Assembly (NCBI GenBank): GCA_963704835.1 | Contig: CAVPHW010000011.1 | Coordinates: 190,114 to 254,113, forward strand | DNA: 64,000 nucleotides | Reading direction: 5' to 3' | Origin: GCA-2746605 sp963704835 | GTDB taxonomy: Bacteria > Bacteroidota > Ignavibacteria > Ignavibacteriales > Melioribacteraceae | Shown: piece after piece, positions 9,585 through 17,889 of the stretch | How the letters are laid out: every line of letters begins with the position of its first letter | Numbering within the stretch: position 1 is the stretch's first letter | Translations under genes and position numbers: made by a program | The notes under the pieces: model-generated | What the model saw: only the letters and a program-made list of their open reading frames with translations | Databases searched by the model: none | What the model was told of the DNA's origin: nothing

Positions 9585-10010
9585 ATGGCAATTATTTGGC
9601 GAAAAGGGATGAGTGTTTGTAACGATGTTATTGATCATGATCACCAATTCATGGTGAATTTTGTAAACACAATCGAATTAGCACTTCAAACACCGGAAGA
9701 AAAAGAAATAATTCTTGAGGCATTTGAGCAACTTTATGATTATTCAGTTGGTCATTTTAGAAGGGAAGAATCGATACAAAGAAAAATCGAGTATCCTAAA
9801 AGTTTACCACATAAAAATTCCCATGCATCTTTATTAACCCAATTAGAATCTTTAAAAAAAGATCTAGAAAAAATTGAGACCCCTGAAAAAATAACTAATA
9901 AAGCTCCTCAAGTGGTTAAATTTTTAAGGGATTGGTTAATGAACCATGTTTTGGATGAAGATCTTTTACTTAAACCTTATTTAGAAAAATATCCAAAGGG
10001 GTTTTCATAG
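9585..10010 (+). CDS. Bacteriohemerythrin
   Basis: 141-residue single-domain hemerythrin. Opens with WRKGMSVCNDVIDHDHQFM, the usual hemerythrin start, and carries the diiron ligand pattern: His in IDHDH, HFRREE, HKNSH, and NHVLDED near the C terminus. Binds O2 reversibly at a non-haem diiron centre; in bacteria it serves O2 sensing, storage or delivery. No fusion to a signalling domain is present. A gap of about 105 bases separates it from the sirtuin gene, and ATTATGG at the start lacks a strong Shine-Dalgarno. Confidence 0.9.
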   Translation: MAIIWRKGMSVCNDVIDHDHQFMVNFVNTIELALQTPEEKEIILEAFEQLYDYSVGHFRREESIQRKIEYPKSLPHKNSHASLLTQLESLKKDLEKIETPEKITNKAPQVVKFLRDWLMNHVLDEDLLLKPYLEKYPKGFS

Positions 10011-10043
10011 AGTTAAATCATGAGATTCGAATAATCAATCATT

Positions 10044-10466
10044 TCATTTATTGCTCAAAAAAAGTTCTTCCTCAGCATAAGTGTTTTCTGTTTCACAAAC
10101 TCTAACTTTTATGTGAGTAATATTTGAAGGTAGAGGTTCAGCTTTAATTTTATTTAGAAAATAATGGCAAAGATTCTCGGCTGTTGTTTCAAAATCAACA
10201 ATTACATGAGCAGAATTTAATTTTTGAATAGCTTCCTTCAATTGAATATCTTTATTACTGATTATCACTGAATGATCAAGTTCATCAACAAGGGGAGAAA
10301 TAATTTCCTTAACATCAAAGTAATCTATAACCATTCCTTCATCAGTTAAATCACCGGTAAACTCAACAACAAGTTTATAAGAATGACCATGCAAATTATG
10401 GCATTTGCCTTTATGACACTGTAAACGATGCCCCATTTCCCATCTAAATTCTTTTGCTATTTTCAT
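10044..10466 (-). CDS. queD: 6-carboxy-5,6,7,8-tetrahydropterin synthase QueD
   Basis: 140 residues of the 6-pyruvoyl-tetrahydropterin synthase family. Zinc ligands His13, His26 and His28 (MGHRLQCHKG, HNLHGHSYK), active-site Cys22, and the catalytic dyad region DELDHSV with a later Glu (CETENTYAEE). Converts 7,8-dihydroneopterin triphosphate to 6-carboxytetrahydropterin in queuosine (7-deazaguanine) synthesis. The start ATG overlaps the queE stop by 4 bases (ATGA), so the two are translationally coupled. Other pathway genes (queC, folE) are not in the window. Confidence 0.93.
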   Translation of the reverse strand: MKIAKEFRWEMGHRLQCHKGKCHNLHGHSYKLVVEFTGDLTDEGMVIDYFDVKEIISPLVDELDHSVIISNKDIQLKEAIQKLNSAHVIVDFETTAENLCHYFLNKIKAEPLPSNITHIKVRVCETENTYAEEELFLSNK

Positions 10467-11101
10467 ACGCCTTTTTTATCTGGTTCCCATATATGTTTGT
10501 GTAATTGAATTTGCAATCTTACATTAAGATTATCTTCCAAAATCCATTCTGCTAAAGTTCTGTATTCCAACACACCAAAAACAGTTGAAAAAATAATTTC
10601 ACATTTATGATTAAGATCAAATTTATCTATAAAAATTTTAGTCCATTCATAATCTTCTCTAGTACCAATTACAAATTTTAATTCATCATTTGGTTTTATA
10701 AAATTAATATTTTCATAATAATTTTTCTTTTCCATTCCACTGGAAGGGCACTTAAAATCCAAGATAGTTTTAACTCTTTTATCAACATTTTCAATTGTAA
10801 GGCTGCCACTGGTTTCTAGCATAACTTCATAATTGTTATTACAAAGTGCTGTTAGTAGATCTAAACACTCTTCTTGGACTAAAGGTTCACCGCCGGTTAC
10901 TTCAACTAAATTACAATTGTATTTTCTTACTTCATCTAAAATATGTTCAATTGAATAATCTGTCCCCTCATAAAAAGCATATTCTGTATCGCAATATCCA
11001 CATCTTAAATTGCAAAATGTTAATCTAATGAATACACAAGGTAAACCGGCTTTTGTGCCTTCTCCTTGAATTGAATAGAACATTTCGTTTATTTTAAGCA
11101 T
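10463..11101 (-). CDS. queE: 7-carboxy-7-deazaguanine synthase QueE (radical SAM)
   Basis: 212 residues. The radical-SAM cluster motif CxxxCxxC is Cys30, Cys34 and Cys37 (CNLRCGYCDTEYAF), preceded by SIQGEGTKAGLPCVFIRL, the QueE signature. TGGEPL binds S-adenosylmethionine. The length is that of the short QueE proteins. It converts 6-carboxytetrahydropterin to 7-carboxy-7-deazaguanine, directly after QueD in the pathway, matching the overlapping gene order queE-queD. The 130 bases upstream are shared with the divergent rpsT gene. Confidence 0.93.
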   Translation of the reverse strand: MLKINEMFYSIQGEGTKAGLPCVFIRLTFCNLRCGYCDTEYAFYEGTDYSIEHILDEVRKYNCNLVEVTGGEPLVQEECLDLLTALCNNNYEVMLETSGSLTIENVDKRVKTILDFKCPSSGMEKKNYYENINFIKPNDELKFVIGTREDYEWTKIFIDKFDLNHKCEIIFSTVFGVLEYRTLAEWILEDNLNVRLQIQLHKHIWEPDKKGV

Positions 11102-11231
11102 TTTTCTGACTTTCTGATCATTATTAAGTGCAAAAATAGTAATAAATTAACAGTTTTAATAAATTTTAAAGTTGCGGATAAAAAATATTTTTTCTAATTT
11201 ACCTTTCTGAAAAATATTAATAAGGTAGGTA

Positions 11232-11489
11232 ATGGCTAATCATAAGTCAGCTAAAAAAAGAGCAAAAACAAACGAAAAAAGAAGAGTTATAAATAAAGCT
11301 TCTTTATCAAAAGTTAAAAACGTAGTTAAGAGTGTATTGGATTCGAAAGATAAAGAAACAGCAGAAGTAAAATTGAAAGAAGCTGTTTCCTATTTAGATA
11401 GAACTGCTGGTAAAGGAAGAATACATAGTAACAATGTTGCTAGAAAGAAATCGAGACTAACAAAATTTGTTAACGCTTTATCTAAGTAA
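11232..11489 (+). CDS. rpsT: 30S ribosomal protein S20
   Basis: 85 residues, highly basic, beginning MANHKSAKKRAKTNEKRR and ending in KKSRLTKFVNAL, the S20 signature of three long helices. Binds 16S rRNA early in 30S assembly. Monocistronic: divergent from queE, and followed 31 bases after the stop by a strong intrinsic terminator. Confidence 0.96.
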   Translation: MANHKSAKKRAKTNEKRRVINKASLSKVKNVVKSVLDSKDKETAEVKLKEAVSYLDRTAGKGRIHSNNVARKKSRLTKFVNALSK

Positions 11490-11520
11490 TTTTTTACAGC
11501 TAAGTGTAATTAAATTTTAT

Positions 11521-11558
11521 GAGCGATTTTGGATTTTCCAGAATCGCTCTTTTATTTT
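11521..11558 (+). terminator. Intrinsic terminator of rpsT
   Basis: GAGCGATT at 11521-11528 pairs with AATCGCTC at 11542-11549 and is followed by a T-rich run (TTTTATTTT). It sits between the convergent rpsT and the GlmU-like gene. Confidence 0.85.
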
Positions 11559-13062
11559 ACAAATCCTCAATAGCATCAATTCCTTCAGGCATAGGAAGAA
11601 AATATTTTATATCCTGGATTTTACCATTTTTCCTAATAAGCTTATCAACTTTTTTCTTTATTAGTACACTATGTTCAATTAAGAGATCATTATCTATCAT
11701 TGATCCGAACACATAACTTGTACCCTTAATAGTAACATGGCTTCCAATGATGGTTGGGTATTCATCACTTCCGGTGATATTAACACTTGATTCAATCCTT
11801 GAATTTTCTCCAATTGATATATTGCCCTTTATAATGTCACCCCAAAGAATTTCAACACCATCATTTATTTCTAATCTTTGATTATCAAAACATGATAAGT
11901 GTACATTTTCTCCAACTGTTACATTTTTTCCGAATATAACATTTCCATAAACATATACATTTTTCCTAAGTTTTATATTGTAATTAAGCTTTACGCCTTT
12001 GCCAACATAAACACCTTTACCAATTTTAATATCCAGTGGATTACCTTTTTTATCATAATCAATTATTTCTTTGATAACATCATCAGCAAGAAAGAAATCC
12101 TCGGGATCATCAATTTCAATTATATCCTTTACTTGTTCATATGCATGTCTTCTTGCAATTTCATCCATTTCTTTAAGCACAGACTTATTATTAAAGCCCA
12201 TTATTACATGTTGTTGTTGTGCACTAACTGCACTAACCGAAAGTTTATGCTTATTAAAAAGTGCAATTAAATCAGTAATATATATTTCACCTTGAACGTT
12301 ATCACTTTTAATTTTATTAATTAGTTTTACCAAATAGTTGAACTTAAATGCAAATACTCCCGAGTTGAACTCATTGTTATTTATTAGCTCTTCTCGGGTA
12401 TAAGCATAATTTTTGCCATTGAAAATTCTTGTATAAGGAATTTGAGGATCTAGGTTTAAAATATCTTTATACTCCATTATTTCCAAAACTTTGCCGGTAT
12501 CTTTCCCAGAAACAATTCCCTTATCATCTAAAGGTTTTACTCTTAGAATTCTTCCATAACTATTTTCACGTGGATTGCCTTCGTACATGCCTGTTAAAAC
12601 CATCATATCGGTTTTAGATTTAACAAATTCCTTTTTGAACATTTTCATTGTAGCGTCATCAATTAGTCCCATATCGCCGGGAAGAATGTAAACGATGCCT
12701 TTGTATTTTTGCTTGTTAATATTTTCTAGAGCAATTTGAACTGCATGTCCGGTCCCATGTTGTTCTTCTTGAAATGCAAACAGATTATTTTTTTTATTTC
12801 CTATAACTTGGATTACGTCTTCTGCCTTAATTCCAGTTACAATTAAAGTGTTAGATTTTGGGAATGCTTTTTTACATGCTTCAAAAACCCTCTCAACAGT
12901 TGATTTACCCCAAATTTTATGCAGCATTTTGGAAGTTTGAGATTTAATCCTTTTCCCATGACCAGCAGCAAGTATAATGGCAGTTTCAGAATTTTTGTAA
13001 TCAAAGTTGGAAGAATTTTCTTTTATAAGTTCGATAACATTTTTGTTTCTTTGATGAAGCAT
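11557..13062 (-). CDS. GlmU-like sugar nucleotidyltransferase with left-handed beta-helix
   Basis: 501 residues from the ATG at 13060-13062, which has GGAGA four bases upstream; an in-frame start at 13089 adds nine residues without such support. N-terminal nucleotidyltransferase domain: ILAAGHGKRIKSQTSKMLH (GlmU-type GxGxRxxxxxxK), YILPGDMGLIDD, GEIYITDL. From about residue 335 it has hexapeptide repeats (IGKGVYVGKGV, GKNVTVGENV, ISIGENSRIESS) forming a left-handed beta-helix. The family makes UDP-GlcNAc from GlcNAc-1-P; the GlmU acetyltransferase active-site residues are not obvious, so it may be only a uridylyl- or other NTP-transferase. The family call is firm; the exact substrate is not. 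Confidence 0.8.
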   Translation of the reverse strand: MLHQRNKNVIELIKENSSNFDYKNSETAIILAAGHGKRIKSQTSKMLHKIWGKSTVERVFEACKKAFPKSNTLIVTGIKAEDVIQVIGNKKNNLFAFQEEQHGTGHAVQIALENINKQKYKGIVYILPGDMGLIDDATMKMFKKEFVKSKTDMMVLTGMYEGNPRENSYGRILRVKPLDDKGIVSGKDTGKVLEIMEYKDILNLDPQIPYTRIFNGKNYAYTREELINNNEFNSGVFAFKFNYLVKLINKIKSDNVQGEIYITDLIALFNKHKLSVSAVSAQQQHVIMGFNNKSVLKEMDEIARRHAYEQVKDIIEIDDPEDFFLADDVIKEIIDYDKKGNPLDIKIGKGVYVGKGVKLNYNIKLRKNVYVYGNVIFGKNVTVGENVHLSCFDNQRLEINDGVEILWGDIIKGNISIGENSRIESSVNITGSDEYPTIIGSHVTIKGTSYVFGSMIDNDLLIEHSVLIKKKVDKLIRKNGKIQDIKYFLPMPEGIDAIEDL

Positions 13063-13129
13063 TGTTTCTCCAATAAATAGATTAGGCAAAGTATTTAATT
13101 TGATGGGAGCAAATAATTAGGAATTCTTT

Positions 13130-13718
13130 TTAGTTTCCAAATTTATTTTGTTTTTTATTTTCGATTAAAGATTTGATTTCTTGAATTCTATTTTCAATTT
13201 TTTCTGTAATCTCTGGTTTTAAATTCTTGAGTTCATTAAAAATTTCCAAAGCCTCGCTATAGTTTCCCTGGCTTGCGTAAATTTCAGCTAAAGTTTCAGT
13301 AACAATAGGCTTGTTCTCTATGCCAGAGGTTTCAAGATAGGAATCATCAGTTTGATCATCCTCAATAAATGAATCCTCTAATAAATCAGTAATTGTATTA
13401 TCTAATTCGTAATCAACACCTTCTTTTTTTAACTTAATTTTATTGATCAAATCCATGTAATAGTCAAAAGTACTTTTCTCATTTAAAATACTATCGCCTT
13501 TAATAATATTATCTTTCGCTAAATCAAATTCATCATTATGTGCCAAGGCAATGGCATATAAGAAAATATCCAGTTGGATGATAAGGGTATTTTGCAATCC
13601 CAATTTCAAATAGCTGTATCGCTTTTTCGTAATTTTGGTTATCTATTTCTTTAGCGGCTTCGTAGATAACAAGAGGAGATTCTTTATTGAACTCATAAAT
13701 CAAAGCGAATTTATCCAT
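13130..13718 (-). pseudogene. TPR-type protein, one frameshift
   Basis: Two collinear frames: 13536-13718 (MDKFALIYEFNKE, then YEKAIQLFEIGIAKYPYHPTGYF) and 13130-13609 (LYAIALAHNDEFDLAKDN onward). The frame changes near 13562, in the codons after PTGYF; removing one base joins the helices into consecutive tetratricopeptide repeats. Bridged length about 195 residues. Further TPR-like helices occur in ETLAEIYASQGNYSEALEIF. No signal peptide, so a cytoplasmic scaffold. It starts about 14 bases after the corrected stop of the glycosyltransferase and is probably co-transcribed with it. No specific function can be assigned. Confidence 0.65.
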
Positions 13719-13742
13719 TTACTATCTCATTATTAAGATTTG

Positions 13743-15197
13743 TTAGCCAGAGTATGTTTTATTGATAAAGCTGCCACTGAACCGAATCCCAAGAAAAACA
13801 TAATATGAAATGGTAATGCAGCTAATTCTTGAAAATAAATTGATGCTAAAACACCAACAAAACAATACGCAGCTAAAATAATTTCTACCAAGAACAGTTG
13901 AATTTATTTTATATGATAAATAATCGGTCTTACTTTTCATTCCATCAGATTTATCAACTAATTTAAATTTCGGAGTTCTAACAAATTCACTCTTTCTAGA
14001 CATTAATCCTTCAAAAACTGCTCGTGAATTATTAACAGCAAATCCCATACTGCCAGCCATAAATATTGGAAAAAGTGTCATCCTTTTTCTCCAATCAGTA
14101 TAAACGTCTCTTTGTGCGTATAAGTAAAATAAAAAGGAACTAATAAATGCAAATACAAAAACTGACATGACATTAAAAAATATAGAATAGGGTCCGCTAT
14201 TTTTAATAAATACAAGTGGAACATTTAAGATTCCGGCCAATAATATAAATGGAAATACGATATTATTTGTTAGGTGAAAAGTAGATTGTACTTTAACTCT
14301 AAAAGGAATTTTTGACCGCCAAACTGAAGGCAATATTTTTTTTGCTGTTTCAATGGCACCTTTTGTCCATCTGAATTGTTGAGCTTTAAGAGCATTCATT
14401 TCTGCAGGTAATTCTGCCGGAGTTGTAATATCTCTTAAATAAACAAATTTCCATCCATTTAGCTGAGCTCTGTAACTTAAGTCTAAATCTTCTGTTATTG
14501 TATCAGAATGCCAATTACCGGCATCTTCTATACATTCTTTTCTCCAAACTCCACCTGTCCCATTAAAATTTATAAAGAATCCTGCTCTATTTCTTATAGG
14601 TTGTTCCATTACAAAGTGACCATTTAAGGCTAGAGCTTGAATCCTAGTCAATATTGAATAATCTTCATTTAAATGCTCCCAACGAGTTTGAACCATACCA
14701 ATCTTAGGGCTTGTAAAATATTTTAAAGTGTTATTCAAAAAATCTTTATTAGGAACAAAATCAGCATCAAAGATTGCAATTAATTCACCGGTAGCTGTAC
14801 TCAAACCCTCTTTTAGAGCTCCAGCTTTATAACCTTTACGCGAATCTCTTCTAATTTGTTTTATATCAAAACCTTCCTTTTGTTTCTGTTCAACTATTTT
14901 TTTTACAATTTCTGTTGTAATATCGGTTGAATCATCTAACACCTGAATTTCCAATAAATGTTTTGGGTATTCTATTTTGCACACCGAATCGATTAATCTT
15001 TCTGATACATATTGTTCGTTGTAAAGAGGAAGTTGGATTGTCACTTTTTTATCAATTGGCAATTCATCATCAAAGACCGGAATATTTGTTATATACTTTT
15101 TGTGATAGATAATCATTATTAAACCATGGCTTGCAAATAAAAGCAGAACGCTCATAGTTAAAATATAGGTTACTAAAATTATTTCGTCAAAGTTCAT
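13743..15197 (-). CDS. Membrane GT2-family glycosyltransferase, frameshifted C terminus
   Basis: N-terminal membrane segment (residues 5-28), then a GT2 catalytic domain with QLPLYNEQ, the nucleotide-binding Asp in QVLDDSTD, FDADF, EDLDLSYRA and the QxxRW motif (QQFRWTKG), followed by several membrane helices. This is the cellulose-synthase-like class of processive or lipid-linked glycosyltransferases. The last 50 residues of this frame read as nonsense (YFSCVLFCWCF); one extra base near 13889 is responsible. In the corrected frame the protein continues VEIILAAYCFVGVLASIYF and ends ALSIKHTLANKS with a stop at 13733-13735. Sugar and acceptor are unknown; a lipid-linked or envelope glycan is plausible given lptE next door. 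Confidence 0.85.
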   Translation of the reverse strand: MNFDEIILVTYILTMSVLLLFASHGLIMIIYHKKYITNIPVFDDELPIDKKVTIQLPLYNEQYVSERLIDSVCKIEYPKHLLEIQVLDDSTDITTEIVKKIVEQKQKEGFDIKQIRRDSRKGYKAGALKEGLSTATGELIAIFDADFVPNKDFLNNTLKYFTSPKIGMVQTRWEHLNEDYSILTRIQALALNGHFVMEQPIRNRAGFFINFNGTGGVWRKECIEDAGNWHSDTITEDLDLSYRAQLNGWKFVYLRDITTPAELPAEMNALKAQQFRWTKGAIETAKKILPSVWRSKIPFRVKVQSTFHLTNNIVFPFILLAGILNVPLVFIKNSGPYSIFFNVMSVFVFAFISSFLFYLYAQRDVYTDWRKRMTLFPIFMAGSMGFAVNNSRAVFEGLMSRKSEFVRTPKFKLVDKSDGMKSKTDYLSYKINSTVLGRNYFSCVLFCWCFSINLFSRISCITISYYVFLGIRFSGSFINKTYSG

Positions 15198-15306
15198 TTT
15201 TTTACCTGATAGAATTCAAAATTTATTTTTCTTTTAAATAGAAAAATTCCCCTAATTGAAAAAGGGTAACAACAAATATAAGTATAATTTATTTAATAAC
15301 AATAAC

Positions 15307-15825
15307 TTACCAATCTGAAACTACAGCTAATAATATGTCTTCGGTTATTCTTTCAATAGCAATTTGAATAGCAGTGCTTCGGTTTGTTGGGATATCACCG
15401 GTATTTACATAATCGCCATAATTTGAGAAATTTTTATCGAAAACAGTTTTTTTCATCACAAAATCTTTATAGATAACTCTTGCATTTATAGTTATTCTCC
15501 TTGCAGAAACATTTTCTCCGCCTTGGATAATAGTTGGGGCATCTGGGATAGAATTTATTGTACAATCTAACAATGCATCTGCTTTAGCTTTATCACTAAT
15601 TGCTAACGAGTTATCACTAATAAATCTTTCAATCAGAGTACTTGTAAAATTATCTGCCAAATTGGGTTCACCAGAACCACTTCTATCTATGCAAAATGGA
15701 ATTGATATTGTTTTCAAGTGGTTTGGCACAGATGATCCGGTGAATGAATATGAACATCCGGACAAGATAATAAGTGGAATTATTAGGGTAAAAGGTAAAT
15801 TTTTATTTAGAAGTTTCATCATCAT
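15307..15825 (-). CDS. lptE: LPS-assembly lipoprotein LptE
   Basis: 172 residues with a lipoprotein signal peptide: MMMKLLNKN, a hydrophobic core, lipobox ILSGC and then SYSFTGSSVPNHLKTISIPF. The GCxYSFxG start, the IPFCIDRS segment and the ERITEDILLAVVSDW end match the short LptE/DUF4136-like family of Bacteroidetes and Chlorobi. It would plug the LptD barrel in the outer membrane. In these phyla the gene commonly sits next to a sigma-54 activator and miaB, which is the order seen here on the same strand. Confidence 0.82.
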   Translation of the reverse strand: MMMKLLNKNLPFTLIIPLIILSGCSYSFTGSSVPNHLKTISIPFCIDRSGSGEPNLADNFTSTLIERFISDNSLAISDKAKADALLDCTINSIPDAPTIIQGGENVSARRITINARVIYKDFVMKKTVFDKNFSNYGDYVNTGDIPTNRSTAIQIAIERITEDILLAVVSDW

Positions 15826-15888
15826 GAATTATTATGATTGTCAAATATAGGAACTTTATTCAACATAAATTTTGATTTATCTCATTAC

Positions 15889-16974
15889 TTAAATACCATA
15901 TTCTTTAATCTTTCTATAAAGAGTTCTTTCACTAATCCCTAATAATTGAGCTGCTCTTCTTTTGTTTTCTTTTGTAAAGCTAAGTGCTTTTTTAATTTCT
16001 TCCATTTCTAATTTTTCAATCGGGGTTATTTCATCAAGATCAAAAGAAGATTCTTCGGACTTTTGTGAAAGATTACTTCTGTATGCTAAATTTTTTAGTT
16101 CATTCAAATCTTTTTTGATCTCGATAAGAGCGCCAAGAATAATTTCTCTATCTAAAGTTTCACTAGATCTCTGTAAATGAACTGGTAAATTTCTTGGTTC
16201 TTCTTCAATCCTAGGTTGTGTGAGAAGATTCTTGAAAGATTCTAAATTTAATATGCCGGTTTTGTTAAGCGCAGTTGCGGTTTCTAAAACATTTTTTAAC
16301 TCTCTTACATTTCCAGGCCATGAATAATCGGTAAGTAAATTTATTGCGTCACTAGAAATTTTGGGAACATCCCAATGATTGGTTTTGGCAAAATCATTTA
16401 AAAAATGATTGATAAAAAGCATCAAATCTTCTTTTCTTTCTCTTAAAGCAGGAATATACAAAGTGACTGCTTTTAATCGGAAATATAAATCCTTTCTAAA
16501 TCTTTTTGTTTCCACTTCAGTTTGTAAATCTTTATTTGTGGCAGCTATAATTCGCACATCTACTTTTTTTGTGGTTTCACTTCCTAAAGGTAAAAATTCC
16601 CCAGTTTCCAAAACTCTTAATAACTTAACTTGTGTAGTTAAAGGCATTTCAGCAATTTCATCAAGGAATAAAGTCCCTTTATCAGCCATTTCAAAGTAAC
16701 CTTTTCTGTCATCTGTAGCTCCAGTAAACGAACCCTTTTTGTGTCCGAATAATTCACTTTCCAAAATGCCTTCGGGAATAGCACCACAATTAACACTGAC
16801 TAATTGTCTTGCTGCTCTTTTGCTGGATTGATGAATTGCCTGTGCAAAGACATCTTTTCCTACGCCGCTTTCACCATAAATTAAAACAGAAATATCTGAT
16901 TGGGCAACCTGAATGGAAATGTCAATTAAATCCTTTATCTGTTTCGATTTTCCTATAATCCCAAATTTTTCCAT
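15889..16974 (-). CDS. Sigma-54-dependent Fis-family activator without receiver domain
   Basis: 361 residues from the ATG at 16972-16974, with AAGAG upstream; the longer start at 17016 adds 14 residues of non-domain sequence. Begins directly with the AAA+ domain: Walker A GESGVGKD, GSFTGA sigma-54 loop, Walker B LFLDEIAEMP, arginine-finger region FRKDLYFRL. The C terminus is a Fis helix-turn-helix (RRAAQLLGISERTLYRKIKEYGI). With no regulatory N-terminal domain it is either constitutively active or controlled by a partner protein. Located between lptE and a SPOR-domain gene. Confidence 0.9.
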   Translation of the reverse strand: MEKFGIIGKSKQIKDLIDISIQVAQSDISVLIYGESGVGKDVFAQAIHQSSKRAARQLVSVNCGAIPEGILESELFGHKKGSFTGATDDRKGYFEMADKGTLFLDEIAEMPLTTQVKLLRVLETGEFLPLGSETTKKVDVRIIAATNKDLQTEVETKRFRKDLYFRLKAVTLYIPALRERKEDLMLFINHFLNDFAKTNHWDVPKISSDAINLLTDYSWPGNVRELKNVLETATALNKTGILNLESFKNLLTQPRIEEEPRNLPVHLQRSSETLDREIILGALIEIKKDLNELKNLAYRSNLSQKSEESSFDLDEITPIEKLEMEEIKKALSFTKENKRRAAQLLGISERTLYRKIKEYGI

Positions 16975-17196
16975 ATTTTCTCTTGTGTGACAAAATGACA
17001 ATAACAATTCATTCAAAAAAAGTTAATTATTTGTTTAAAATCAATGAGAATATACCTGCTGCAGTAATAACAAAATAAAACACGCCGATTTGGTGTAATG
17101 CTAGATGTAATCGTTTTGATATTTTTTTCCGAATTAGTCTTAATACAGATAAACTTGGGGAAAGTGTTAATTAATGGTTTAGAAAATATGATTTTA

Positions 17197-17883
17197 CTAT
17201 TCAATATCCTTAACTCTACCTTCAACGGAGAATTCACTTTTTAGTCTGTTTAGTAATCCTTCAGCTTCTGGTTTTTCCATAAATTCACCAACTGTTACAA
17301 TATGAAATTGCAGGTTGTTAACAATTTTCATGGTAACTTTTGAGGTAAGTCCTTTTTGTACAAATTTATTTTTAAGCTCTTGAGCATTCTGATAATTACT
17401 AAAAGCTCCGGCTTGAATAGTAAATTTTGGGTCTGTGGGAGATTTTATTTTATAAGGACTAGTTTCCACCATTATCATTTCATCTGCTTGTGGAAAATTT
17501 CTTTCAGTACTTTTTAGGTATGGTGAATTTGGATATTCTTTTTTCAGTTGTAATTGCAGATCACCCGCTTTTTTATATAGACCAATTGCAAAATAGTAAG
17601 AAAAATTTCTAAAGAGGGAGGCATCAGCAAAATCACTTTTAGGAAAATTTGAGTAAATTAATTCATATAATTTTTGTGAATCTTCACCTTTTTCCGTTAA
17701 GACTGCTTGGAGAAACAAAACATTTGGGTCATTCGGATTACTTTTAGAGTAATAAGCTAAATTACTCCTAGCTTCTTCAATCTTACCCTGCTCAATCATT
17801 TTCAGTTGTGGTATTATATCAACTTTTTGAGCAAAGAGAGAAGCTGAAATAAAAACTAATATGATGTGTTTTAGTGAGTTCAT
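17197..17883 (-). CDS. Exported TPR-like protein with C-terminal SPOR domain
   Basis: 228 residues. Signal peptide MNSLKHIILVFISASLFAQ. Residues 25-125 are short TPR-like helices (NPNDPNVLFLQAVLTEKGE, KSDFADASLF). The C-terminal 75 residues are a SPOR domain (FTIQAGAFSNYQNAQELKNK and FHIVTVGEF), which binds denuded peptidoglycan glycan strands at division sites. It starts 6 bases after the miaB stop, so the two are co-transcribed. A periplasmic role in division or wall maintenance is inferred from the SPOR domain. Confidence 0.85.
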   Translation of the reverse strand: MNSLKHIILVFISASLFAQKVDIIPQLKMIEQGKIEEARSNLAYYSKSNPNDPNVLFLQAVLTEKGEDSQKLYELIYSNFPKSDFADASLFRNFSYYFAIGLYKKAGDLQLQLKKEYPNSPYLKSTERNFPQADEMIMVETSPYKIKSPTDPKFTIQAGAFSNYQNAQELKNKFVQKGLTSKVTMKIVNNLQFHIVTVGEFMEKPEAEGLLNRLKSEFSVEGRVKDIE

Positions 17884-17889
17884 TTTATT

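Noticed and set aside
10467..11231. preQ1 riboswitch upstream of queE
   Set aside because: The 130-base queE/rpsT intergenic region shows no preQ1 aptamer-like C-rich hairpin with an A-rich tail; the queE-queD junction is an overlap.
11899..12617. Several plus-strand ORFs of 60-123 codons
   Set aside because: They lie wholly antisense to the GlmU-like gene and show no domain or ribosome-binding signal.
17013..17237. 74-codon minus-strand ORF between the sigma-54 activator and the SPOR gene
   Set aside because: It overlaps the SPOR gene's end in another frame, has no domain pattern and low-quality composition; the gap is taken as non-coding.
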